A program made the translations under genes and the position numbers. Of a DNA stretch of 64,000 nt, positions 51,101 through 64,000 are shown piece after piece. Numbering within the stretch: the first letter of the stretch is position 1; each line of letters starts with the position of its first letter. Under the pieces are notes generated by a model that made no database searches, had not been told where the DNA came from, and saw nothing but the letters and a program-made list of their open reading frames with translations. Source of the DNA: Acorus gramineus (Eukaryota > Streptophyta > Magnoliopsida > Acorales > Acoraceae); NCBI GenBank assembly GCA_030737835.1, contig CM060851.1:6871635-6935634 (forward strand), in the 5' to 3' direction.

Positions 51101-54100
51101 TCACCCCCTCCCCTCCCCCACTCCCTACGCCACCCCACCACCACCTCCACCCGAGGCGGCGATAGGTGAAGGCGTGGCGTCGGCGCGACAGAGCGGGCAA
51201 TTCGAATGGGAGGAGAGCCACATGTCGATGCACTCGACATGATAACAGTGCAGGCACTCCGGCAGCAGCCTCACTTCCTCTCCGTCCTTGAACTCCGACA
51301 GACACACCGCGCACATCGCCTCCTCACCTCCTCCGCCACCTCCTATAGGGACTTGTTTGCCGTATGTTAAGGAGGGGATCATATGTATATCGACGCGCAG
51401 GCTTGGGGAAGGGTCGACGTCGGAGGCAGAGGAGGAGGGAGGGAAATTGGTGGTGGTGGAGGGAGGAGGGGGGCGGCGGGCGGCGCACCAGCCAGCGGAG
51501 AGGCAGTGGTAGAGAGTGAGGACGGCGGCGGTGGACATGATGCCGACGACGGCCACGAATAAGGTGTTGTGGCTGAGGTCGGTGGGGGTGGTGGCATTGT
51601 CCATTGTTGGTTGGATTGGGCGGGGGGGGAGGGGGGGGGGGTGGAGTCCTTGTTTTTTTGGGTGTGTGTGTGTTATTAGTTGTGCTTGGTGTTTTTTTTT
51701 TATTTGTTTATGGAACCAAGGTTGTTTTTGTAATGTGGGCGTTGGTTTCCATGATTGACTTTTTTTTTTTTGTTAAATAAGAAAAATGTTATATTTAATT
51801 TTTTTTTCTTGAAACATCTTTAATTATATATTTAAATGTGGATTCAACCGTAAAATTAAATAAAAGTCATTCAAAAATCTTTTCAAACGTTACTCCACAT
51901 TTTTAAAATCTTTTCAAACGTTGTACACAAAATGATGGTTGGAGACATACCATATTAAATAACGTTTATACTCAAATTTTAGTAAAATTTGAGTATATGT
52001 TTGAGTAAAGATTAAAGATGGTCTTAGTCTAACTTTTTAGTCTTAAATTTTTATTTGAGACCACGCGTGCGTGCAGGCATATATGTGAGAAATAATTTAT
52101 TTTATTTTATTTTATATGTTCTTTAAATGGTGCATAATATGAGAGACTAAAAAATGAGGTTATTTTTAGGATGGATGTAACAAAGCCATTTAAATAAAGA
52201 ATTTTGATTACTTGAAAAAGATTTCAAAGCCATTTAAATAACATGAAAAAGATTTAACTAATCTGATAATGCCTGTTATCTGATTGGTCCACGTGAGATT
52301 GGGTCATGATCAAATTTTATCACATCATTCTTTTTTCCTTATGATTGAATTGGAGAGATTTATATGCTAGGTGTTGATTCCCTGCGGGTCGTGCGGGTGC
52401 TGCGGGAAAAACCCACGCCGTCCGATTGATGGAATTTAAATCGGACGGTCATCTGAATTTTTTTTAAAAAAAAACGTCACCAGCTGAACAGGTTCACTTC
52501 ATCCCGACATCCCAATATCCCATGCGACTCCCCCCCTCTCCTTTTATGTGACAGAGATGAACCCAACCATCCTTAAAAAGGATTTTTCAATCATTTGATT
52601 CATCTCTGTTTAGAAGGTCTTGTTAGTTCAAATGTTTATCAAGTTTTAACCCTTTTTTTTTTTTTTTTTTTTAAGAATATAGAGACATTTTATAACTCAA
52701 AAGCATGAAGCTACAGTAGGCTGAAATTTAAAATAAAACGAAGAGAAGATGGAAAAACATGAGAATAGGGTCCGACAGATAGTAAGTATATATATTTTTA
52801 TAAAAATCATATATATATTTTAATAAATTATGTATTTTTTTTTAAAATTAAATATATACTTCAACGAATTGAATGATTTCATTTATGAAAAGTATGAAAA
52901 ATTTTGTAATAAGATAGATATAGTATATAACTTTTATTTGGGATTGTAAAAATAAAACTGAGGAAGCAAAGACTTTTATTGAAATCGCCCCAATACAAAC
53001 ATATGATTTGAACAACAGGTTTTACAAGTGTATTTGAACAGCAGGTTTCACACTCAATATCCACTAACATACTTTATTTGTAGGAAACAAAGAACTGTTG
53101 GACTAAAATATTTCATTCAGAATGCAAGATAGAACAAAATTCTGCATCAGTACAGTCTTTATAACTGTACACTCACATGTTAAAAGATGTATACATAAAT
53201 TTTGATAAAACTTGTTACATTACCAAGTAAAGATAAATTACACATTTTGTTACAAAACAAATTAGCCCAAATGACAATAAGCAAGAAGAAAAAAGCTTTA
53301 TCATGCTTTTTATGTCCTCAATTTTTTCTTCATCATAACTTGGGTTCTATGGACTCCCACTTAGTAAAATCGTCGCCGAAGGGTGTTGGTGAGAGACTCG
53401 TCGAGTGTCGGTGAGAGCGTCGTCGGTTGCAGGTGTCACCTGTCAACAACGGTCGGTGACAAGAAAAGAGAGTAATTTTTTTTTTCTTCGTGGGAGAGCT
53501 GGGAGAGGGACTGGGAGGGGTCACAGGGGTCTCGGGATGGGTGACTGGGTGACCCGGTCAACAGGTGCGTTTTTTTTCTTTCAAACATCAGATAATCGTC
53601 CGATTCATGGAGTTCGATCCGAACATTTTCCGCACGGAATCATTTCCATATATATATATATATAGAGTTTCGATCGAACGAACTGAACATTTTTCTATAT
53701 ATATATAGAGAGAGAGAGAAAAAAAAAAAAAAAACAATCGGACGATTGGTATTTGAATATGCAAGATGAGATGCACGGCCATACAGTCACACCCAATCGT
53801 TTCTCTCTCTCTCTATATATATATATATGAATAAATATTTTATTTCTTTTATAAAAAAAATAACTAAGTATATAACTAAAACAATTAAATCACGTGTGGT
53901 TTACAAAAATGATAAAAAAAAAAAAGACTAAACATAATCTTTTTTTCTTTCATGGAAAATTTAGGAACGTGAATCTCACTAATTGCTATCAAATATAAAA
54001 AACAATGTCACTTGTTGGAGTACATGAGAATGTCAAAATCTGGATGTGATGCGCGTGTGTAAATGTTTTTAGAAGAAAAAAATGAAAAATGTCAAATTAT

Positions 54101-57100
54101 GTGTGTGTGTGTTATATGAGAATGGTAGGTATTTGATCTAGATTGTATTACAGGGAATGCTCAAAGGAAAATACAGAGGAAGAGTCAGATGCATGCCCGA
54201 CCCTAGATATAAGCCGAGTAGGCCATTGCCTAGGGCCCCCACCTCATTTAGGATCCTCAATCAGGAAAAAAAAATCTATAAAAATAATAATCTAATTGTT
54301 AAATTAACATATGAATTTATTTATTTATTTATAAAATTGATCATATCTTTGTTTTAATAATTTTCTTTAAAAATAATTTTATTTCATTAATATACATCCC
54401 ACATCATCATCTTAAATTTAATTGCAAGTTAATTTTTTTTCTTTATGATTCATCACTTTTGTATTAGGTTTTTTTAAAAAATTATACATTGCTTTATTTT
54501 GATTTCCTTTGATATCTAATTAATATTTATTTATTTATTTCATATTTTTATAGGATTTTTCGTTAATATTAATAAGAATGTTTTTTAACAAATCAATAAA
54601 TTAAAATGAATCCCAAGAATTAACTAATTTTTGGCATTTAAAACAAAAAATTTCATTTCCTATTATCTTTTTCGGTGAGCTTTATTTTTTTTTATTTTTT
54701 TTCTTTCTTCTAATTTTTAATTTTTACGAAACCGGTTTTTTCTTTGTATTTTTTCATTTGTATTTTTTTTTTGTTTTGACTTTGTAACTATAGTAAGAAA
54801 GAAGCTTTTTTATTTTAACAAAACATTGAGCATTAAAATATCATGTGACTCATAATTGACCATGTTCATAACATATTTGAAAAACAATTTAAAAAGACAT
54901 GATTAGTTGATAAAAATTAAAAATTTATTTAAAATATTTTTTAAAATTATGTAATACTCATTAATAGTTTTTATGTAAATAAATTAGGACCTCAAATCAG
55001 AAATTCACCAAAAGCCTCCTCTAAAATCATAAATTTCAGGACCAGCCCTGGTTAGAAGTAGGGGAGAAATCTACCAAACCCTTCTGAAATACACTGGACT
55101 ACTCTCAATGGAGATAATCCCCCCTGGAAAAACACTTTCTTGACGTCAGTACAAAAAACACCCCATTCTCGAATACAATTAACCACCATTGCTCTCAAAC
55201 ATTCTTAAGGTATACTTTGTGCCCCTAAAGATCAAGTGGTTTTGAGAGATCCACAGTGCCCACAGATATAATAGCAACAAATTATATTAACAAAAACACC
55301 CCATTCTCAAATTATATTAACAAATAATATTGAAGCACCCTGTAATATCAACCACAGCTGATGGAAAGTGAAATTAACAAATAATATCTTCCATTTTCTG
55401 ATGATTCTGCCATGGGCACTTGTCCAATTAGTCATTCTTGTTCTTTTAATTCAATATATAAAATTTCTAAGGCCATGTAAGTCACGTTGGAATAGATTAT
55501 TATTCCCATGTGAGAACGAATTATACAATTTTCTATTTGATTACATTTTTAGTTATTTTTATTAGAAAATGTAATAATATATATTTTTATTTTTTTTTCA
55601 TTGATCATGTATAAGTTGTAAATAAAATGTGAATAATGAATTATAAAAGGTAAACAATTGATATGACATGTGAGCTCCTGATTGATATAAGATAATGACA
55701 TGTGAGTAAACAGATGAGCCTCATTATACCAGTAGAATAAATCATGTGAAATAACATAATTTTTCAGGGATATAAATTTATTCTCACATATTCTGACATA
55801 GATATATTCATTTATTCATTACAAACAAACATGCTTTAATTTTAAGCATATTTCATTTCTATTCCACCTCATAATCCATCAATTCTGCTACCCAAATAGG
55901 AAATTAAGGGAATACATATTTTATTAGAAAAAATATTAAAAAAACGTAATCAATTCATTCAATTTTAAATCAATTTTTATGTTTTTATTAACACAAGTTA
56001 AAATACTCTCTTCGGATTTGAAAAACTATCATGGGGACTAGCATAAAGGATTGGGGCACTTGCACTAGAAGGGGGAGGTTGAGGGTATTCAGCTCGAGGA
56101 GGAAAGAATGCACATTTTGGACTGATAAGTGGGTGGTTTGGTTTGGGGTGCGAGGTGGTAGAAACCTTAACCCCCTCCCTGATATATTACTCCGTCGTGA
56201 GCTCCCTCCTCTTTCCCCTTGCTCTCTGTTTTTTGTTATGTTCTTTTGTGTGTTTTTTTTTCTCCCTATCCTCAATTCAGTCATGTTCTATTTTAATTTA
56301 GAATTGAAATAAAGATACTCACAATTCTCAAAAATATATATATGTGAATAATTAAAATAATAATACTAATCAAATAAATTTCTCTGGGTCAATCCATCAT
56401 ATTCAAATAAGATTAATGATGCATGCAATCTTATATATTTGCAGTTTGTTTCATGATATTCATAAGTTTTGATTGTTTTTATGATATTATGTTTATTAAA
56501 ATAATGAATATACCTCTAGCGGTTCCAATGTAAGTCTCGTAATATATATATATATATATATATATATAACAAAATAAATGCACACAGGCCATGCTCATCA
56601 CGGAGTAGAGGACGAAGTTGCTTGGCCTTGGGTTGACCACTTACCAACCCGGCCTTTTCTCTCTTTCCTTTATTTGGGCGTTTTTTTTTTTTATCTCTCT
56701 CTCTCACATCCCTTGTAACCATATTCAGACATCATCTATATTGATTTTGTTGATTGGAATAGATGTGCTCGCAAGTTCCTTAAAAAAAAAAAATGCCTTA
56801 TAAAATAATTTGGACTGTATAAAAAGGTTGTACATGACAATGTCCTCCATGAAATGTCACTTTTACCCCCCACATTGAACAAGGTGGACCAATCTTTAGA
56901 ATAATTTGGGTTTTGCCTAAGTTTGGGAATTGTAGTCTGATCAGGCCTCGGCCCAAAAGATATTGGGCCGGATCACTACCAGGCATTTTTTATGAGATAT
57001 AAAGTTAGAGATGGACTTCAAATTCGACACAAGTCAAATATCCACAGATGAAAAGTTCTGTAATATCATGAATCCAAGTAGGTTATTTTTAGATTAAAGG

Positions 57101-60100
57101 TTTCATTGATCCCATTAGTTTGACTTTGAATGGGAAAGTTTGTAAGACTGAATTATTGAATCCTAATTATTGACCCCTTATGTCCAATCCACTTTGGTAA
57201 TGTCAGCCAATTGTTATGCAAAGCCTTTTTTAAAAAGAGAAATCCATACAACCCTCTAAAATCTGATTGAAATTCATGTAGCCCCCTGACTTTTCTTAAA
57301 AGACATAAAACTCCCTCAAAACACCTAGTAAATTTAAATAACCATCTGAATAAAATTTTCGTTAATAGATAATGAATATTTTGTGAATACTTCATTTGGT
57401 TAACCCTGATTGAATATACAATATACTAAAAAACCACTACAATATGTTAAAAATGTGAAAAATCTTTAAAAAGTAACGATTTTACCATCTCTGGATATAT
57501 TATAAAACTTTATCCGAATAGATAAAATTGTCATTTATAAAAAAAAATTCGTATTTTTAACACATTGTAGGGTTCTTTTGATATATTGTGTTTTCTACCA
57601 AGGTTAACCAAACATAATATTCATAAAATATTCAGCATCTGTAAAGTAAATTTTATTCAGGGGGTTATTCGGATTTACTAGGTGTTTTCACAGAGGTTAT
57701 ATGGATTTTAAGAAAAGCTAGAGGGTTATATGGATTTTAGTGAATTTACTAGGGGTTATATGGATTTTTCCCTTTTGAAAAAGGATGATGTAAGGGGTGC
57801 AGCCACACATGCACTACCACACTTTTGGATTTTTTACATACACATAACAAAATATGTATTTTCATTAAAAATAAAAAAAATTAAAGAAAAATGTTAGATT
57901 CTGTCATTTTTACCGTCTAAAACTCAGACCACAAATGTTTCATTTTTTAAAAATAATAAACATTATCTAATGAGGTACATGATTTGATAAGAAAAAATAT
58001 ATATCGTTCTATTTCAAGTTGAAAGAATCCATTTGTACGAAGTGTAAGAAAATATTTAACGAGGTATATATATTATTAGACGATGTATATGTTTCACTGA
58101 ATTTTTTACGAGATATATAATGCAGAGTGTAACAATGCCTAAAATTAAATGAATTGTAAAAAAATTTTAAAAAAAATGCATGTTATATAAGACTGATGAT
58201 GAATACCATTAAAGTAAAACACTAGAATTTCCATTTGGCATTAACGACTGAAATTCTTCCAAGCACTTATATGTCATAAAGAAAAAGCACTCAAATCAAG
58301 GATTATATAAAATTGCATGTGGAGAAATTAACATGGGCAGGTGTTATCTAGCAAATCATATATATATAATATATAAAAAACAAAGTGAGAAGCACATGTT
58401 GTTTTAAGTAACCCTAAAACGGATGAATCTCGTGCAAGTGTCACTCATATGAGCCTCACAAGAATTAAAGTGAGGTCCTTTTTTTGCTTGGTGAGTCGGT
58501 GACTCCCCACTTAAACAAATCCCACATAATTACCATTAATTTACTTTTACCCCCTCTTTTTTATGAATAATTTAAGGATAATAATTCATTGTCTAAGAAG
58601 GTGTTTCTCCTAATAAGAATGCACCACCTTTAATTTGGATGTAGCGAGCTCACCTGCCCAACCAAAATTAATGATAAATATAGAGCCAAAGACATAATAA
58701 TAGGAGACCTGATTATGTGGACATACAGACACCTCAAGTGTTGGGCATGGTAAACATTACTTAATTTGAGTGAGGGAATTTTTATTATATTGAATCGAAC
58801 AATTTATATAAAATTAAAAAGTTCACTAAGCAAACTGAGTAACCAATAAATTGACTAAAAATTTGACATCAAAACATACTCTTTTTGTTGAAATGTACAA
58901 TTCATAACTTGAACTGATGAATCATTCATATATCTAACTTAATAATAATTGGAATAGAAGAACTAAATTATTTGTGAATCGATTTAAACAAGATGACATG
59001 AAAACTAATTTTTTAAATTTGGAGCATTCAATTAAACTGAATAATTTATATTGAGTTTATAAAGCGTTGAACTATGCTCAATTCACATAAATCTTAAGTT
59101 GAACTGAACATTTAATCAATAAAAAAAATCCATGAACCAAACTGAAATATACATGAGTTTTTCATTTTTTTTCTCAAACCCTAATCGATCCAATCCTGAT
59201 TAAGAATTCGACCCCAATAATAGACTATAATTTATTAATATCTTTCATAATCAGAGAGATAACATAACAGGGGTACTTTATATAACCCTGAATAAATTAA
59301 TTAAGCTGGGTTGAGATTGGATTGATTTGTCACGTGATTAGAGATGTGGTGGGTGAAAACTCAATCCAATTTTCATTTATGAAAACTGTCATCACTGTAT
59401 AATAAGAGATTTATATTATAACATTTTATTTTTCTGTCTTTTGAGAGGCACTCGATCATATAAACAACCCACAATCATTTGCATCATCACATGCTTAATA
59501 TAATAATTGGCATTGTTTAATACTTTTGATTAATTATATAAAATGCTTAAAAGAAGTGCGAGGCGTAGGTGGGACGTCACGTACTTTGGATTACTTTTTT
59601 CCCTGCTCATCCTATGAATCTTCATATAATAATGAAAAATAAATCAATATTTTATGACACAGGGCCATCTCATACATGCCACGCGTTGGATAGGCTTGTT
59701 AAGGACAATTTTATTATTTATTATTCAACCTTCACTCATTCAATATAATACATTACACACAACATGAAAAATCAACTATAAATATTGACTTGAAAATGGA
59801 TTTAGATCTATAAAGGGCCAATTTTGAATCTGAATCATGCCCAAACAGAGGAAAAGAATGACATTATTAATTAGCAATGCGTGGTTTGTTTGTTGTTGTT
59901 GTTTTTTTAAGAAAAAAAAAAAATATATATATATATATAACAAAAATAGGATTTTTGTGGCTGTTACCCTCAAAAATCCTAAATTGTTAAACATACCCTT
60001 TTTAAAATTCTATTACCACTGATACTCGTCAAAAAGATTTAAATTGTGCGTGAATGACTTTTTGAGGTGTATTAAAATGTACAACATAGATGTTTTAAAT

Positions 60101-63100
60101 TACAAAAATGTCCTCAAAACGACACCGACATACAATTTAATAATTTTGAGGGTTATTACTATAAATAGTAAATCACGGTGATTTTTTTTATATATAAAAT
60201 GGGATTGTTTAAAGGTTTATGTGAAAAATACCCTTAAAAAGTCTTTTGGATGACTTGTATATCTTTATAAAAATGAAATATTTAGCATCTTTTATATAAA
60301 AATAAAATGCTTAATTTAATGAAGCATATCTGAGAAGCTCGAGATTACATAAGAAGTTCTCAACTTCTTTCATGTTTTAAGTAAAAATAAATCATCATGT
60401 CTATGACACTTTAACCTTCTCGAACTCATGTGGTTCTGTACCATCAACAAAGGCTATCACATTATCTAGCAAAGAGTCTTTGACATTTAATTTCTCATGA
60501 TATACCGAGCTTTCATTCATGGTTTCCATTAATTGAGCTTTGTAGCCTAAGAGCTTTCCTTCTTGGTCCAGTACCTTTTTAAGAATCTCAATAAGAGACT
60601 CGACATCACATTCATGATCTTTAGCAAAAATCAACTAGCTCTAAATATGAATATAAAGATTGCATGTAACAACGGGTTTAGATCCTCTGCTCTTCAATGT
60701 TTGCTATGATCCTGCTGTAGTTTGTTCCCAGGCTTGCCACGTCTCACTCAATTCATCGAACGGTGGAAAACCAAATATATTTCTTTGGTGGACCCCACTT
60801 CCTTTGTTTTTTTTTTTTTTAATGCTAGTCATGCACTGGCGAACAATATTTTGACTAATTTTTTTTCTTCTTTTAATCTATTGTTGCATAAATATCATTT
60901 TATTTGCCTTCTGTTTCTATCACAGTAGGTAAATATTTATTTTTAATTTATTTGTTTTTGGTTGGATCTCACAGTAGATGAAATAAAATCCCAAGGTGAT
61001 ATTTTTAAAAGAATAATATTAGATACAAACCTAAATGTAATATCCCATAAATCATTTGTACATATTTTAATTTTTTAAAAATATTAAACCTCGTCTAGAA
61101 AGATATATGTTTTAATAAAAAAAATATATAATTTGCTTTTGTCAGTACCAACAAAAGCCTAAATTTTATATGAGACTACATTTGAGGATTTTAAAATAAT
61201 CACAGCCTAAATTTTAAAACAAAAGATCTCTTTTTTTATGTTTTGCCTATGTTTCAATTGAAATAACTAGATTCCATCACATTTATAGTACTTAATAAAA
61301 TCAAATTACACATTTTAAGCTAAAACAAAATTCATAACATAATACATAAATTAATCACCATAATACGAAAACATAATATTTTAATAGAAATATAGATGAA
61401 GGCACCTTACTTGAAACATTAATTTTGTTTGAGGCTTGTGAGTCCTGAGATGCAGAATTGTATGTTGATATGATGAGTCATGTTAAAGTAATGACTGAAA
61501 ACTAGTATGTTGGGGATTTGCATAGGATACCCACGGTGATGGATTAGACATGCCATTTTTTTGTGCTTGTATTATTAAATATGTTCATTGACCAACAAGA
61601 TGTCCATGGACGTATAAGTAGACGATTAAAAAAATACTTACTAGATATGCATGATACATCAGTGGTGGAGGATATTGGCTGTCGCCACCCATAAAAAAAT
61701 GTGTGATCGAAGAGAGATTTGAACAGCTTAAACAAGATAAATATTAATTTAAAAGAACAAACCGGCTAAAATGAAATTTAATTCAATATTAAATATAAAT
61801 TAATATCACTTTAAAAAAGGGCTGTGAGAGTGGTGGAGGATAGAGACTAAAACTTCTTGTAGCACCAGGATGTATGGAAATATATGTACTACTTTGTATC
61901 ATTTCAAACCAAATGAACGAATATCCACCAAAAAAAAATTGATGTTTCAAGTAAGGTGTCTTCATCTATATTTCTATTGAAATATTATATTTTTTGTATT
62001 ATGGTGATGATTACGGTGATTAATTTATGTGTTATGTTATGTATTTTGTTTTAGCTTAAAATGTGCAATTTAATTTTATTAAGTACTATAAATGTGATGG
62101 AATCCAGTTATTTCAATTAAAATATAGGCAAAACATAAAAAACAAATGATCTTTTGTTTTACAATTTAAGCTGTGTAAAATAAAAAAAATAGAAAAAGAT
62201 TTAGTTGTATAGTCATTTTAAGATCCCCAAAAGTAATATCATATATCTTGTTAGCCATTCAACGAGATATAGAAATTCATCAGTACTAACAAAAGTGAAT
62301 AATATATATATATTTTTATCAAAACATATGTCTTTTTAGATGAGATTTAATATTTTTAAAAAATTAAACATGTATGGACGATTTATAGGATATTGCATTT
62401 AGGGTTGTATCTAATAAATTAAAAATATCACTTTTTTTTTTATTTCATTTCATTTACAGTGAGTTCCAACAAAACAAATGAATTAAAAATAAATATTCAC
62501 CCGCTGTGTGATAGAAACAAAAGGTAAATAAAATGAAGTCGATGCAACTATACATTGAAAGAAGAAAACAAAAGTCAAATATTGTTATCCCGTGCATGAC
62601 TTGCATAGAAAACAAAGGAAATGGGATCCACCCATTTGATAAATTTGGATGCCCTTAAGAAGAGGGTGGCGGGCTAATCATTTATAAATATGGGGGCATT
62701 TATTTCCATCCCATTTGTTATTCAACCCACCCCCAAAATTAAATTTTTTATTTTTTTTTAATAGAGCCTAACCCACCCCCAACTATTCATTAAATCACTC
62801 CTTCCCCAACTTCCTCTCCCAATCCCAAACCTTCCTTCCTCCGCTCTGACCATGGCCTCTCCAATGGCGACGTCATGCTCGTCCTCCGCTTCGCCCTCCT
62901 CTCAATCGGCGTCGTCGCTGCCCCCGCCTCCCCGGTATGTACGGATTCCGAGATCGCCCGCCTCATCTATCTCGGAAACCCCAAAATCGTCATCACCACG
63001 TCAACCACTACGCGAAAGCTGCCCAAGCTGCTCCGTCGCGCGGCCATGCTCGTCGACTCGAACCGGTTCTGATCTCTGATTTCGATACATGGCGGATCAT

Positions 63101-64000
63101 CCACCGTCAAAGCCGAGATGCGATGACAACGTGACAGTCGGATCCAGCGGTGATCTAGTTCTCTTCGGGGATTAGAGGAGGAGAGGAGGGACGTCGGTGA
63201 GGAGGGAGTGGTCGGAGAGGAGGTTTGGGAGGGGGGGATATCCTTTGGTCACGGTGAGGAGGTTTGGAGAAGAGCAGTATGGTTCTATTAAAAAAAAAAT
63301 GAAATTTTTAATTTTTTAGGGGTGAGTTGAATATTCGATGGGGGTGAAAGTAAAGCTCCCCTATAAATATTCACTACAATAAAACCTGACTATATAATTT
63401 ACATCGATAATTTAAAAACTAGTGCATCTAACATTTATTCACCCCTTTTCCTTTTTTTTAGAACATAAAATAAATAAATATAATTAATTAATACACATGA
63501 AAGAATTTAGAATCGTACTTCAATGATTGACAAGAATATTTGCATGGAATAGCTCATAGATATGTGTCTCAACACACATTTAACTAATGGCATTTAACTA
63601 ATAATAATAGTGATACATAAAAACCCATTAAATTACTCATTTTAATTACTTCTTTCTCTTCTTCTCACCACTCTTCGAATTTGTGACTCACTTTTAATAC
63701 AAGTGTTAGTAGTAAAATCTACTTTTCTCTAAACAAATAAAACACATTTAACTAATAATAATAAAACCCATTAAATTCCATAATATGTTTGTTAAATAAT
63801 TGTCATTGCATTTTCTCACACACCCTATCAAGATAACTTATTGCGGAGGTTTCCAGACAATGCAATGTTAACAAAAACTCTTTCAAAGGCCCCCCCACTT
63901 GATGGCTCTCACATTCTCCTCTGAAAAATTAAAGTAACAAATATCTATCAATCCCTAAGCCCTAAATTAAGCAACCAAACACATGTTAACATCTAAACCA

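Overview
This is AT-rich plant nuclear DNA. It holds interrupted genes with GT-AG introns, an ESCRT-III gene, an ATL-type RING-H2 gene, and dense hAT, Mutator-like (MULE), Helitron, LINE and MITE insertions. The single-exon gene and several captured gene fragments are GC-rich against AT-rich surroundings, which would fit a monocot, but the species cannot be named from the sequence. No virus, bacterial operon, CRISPR array or full-length LTR retrotransposon was recognised.

Only three genes look intact. A minus-strand 279-residue single-pass membrane protein of unknown function lies at 13331-14170. A five-exon plus-strand VPS2 (CHMP2-type ESCRT-III subunit, 220 residues) lies at 43378-48145. 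A minus-strand, intronless ATL-type RING-H2 E3 ligase (159 residues) lies at 51125-51604.

Layout: 1-2.6 kb is a broken Ac-like hAT transposase with a scrambled BED finger. 2.6-13 kb is intergenic, with MITEs, an 850-bp hAT element with perfect 8-bp target-site duplications (TSDs) inside a GC-rich gene-like frame, and dispersed repeats. 13-14.2 kb is the membrane-protein gene with a tandem duplication on its 3' side. 15-26 kb is a patchwork of hAT, MULE and LINE-tail insertions, several with clear TSDs. 26.1-43.2 kb is a nested transposon stack. A MULE carries a MITE; next to it a MULE with a captured cytochrome P450 fragment contains a second MULE-type element, which is split by a 13.9-kb Helitron complex. 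That complex carries a colinear, intron-containing fragment of the 26S proteasome gene RPN1. The stack ends about 200 bp upstream of the VPS2 start codon and seems to have separated VPS2 from its old upstream region. 43.4-48.1 kb is VPS2, with LINE relics in introns 2 and 3. 48-60 kb is intergenic with ATL, a LINE tail split by a hAT-like element, and MITEs. 60.7-62.7 kb is a very long inverted repeat (arms of roughly 680-720 bp), followed directly by a 670-bp Pack-MULE with perfect 9-bp TSDs that carries a 4CL-like ligase fragment.

The three intact genes show no shared pathway. The main story is how transposable elements have captured gene fragments, nested in each other and remodelled the upstream region of a housekeeping gene. 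Element names rest on termini, TSDs and recognisable protein motifs read by eye; no database search was run.
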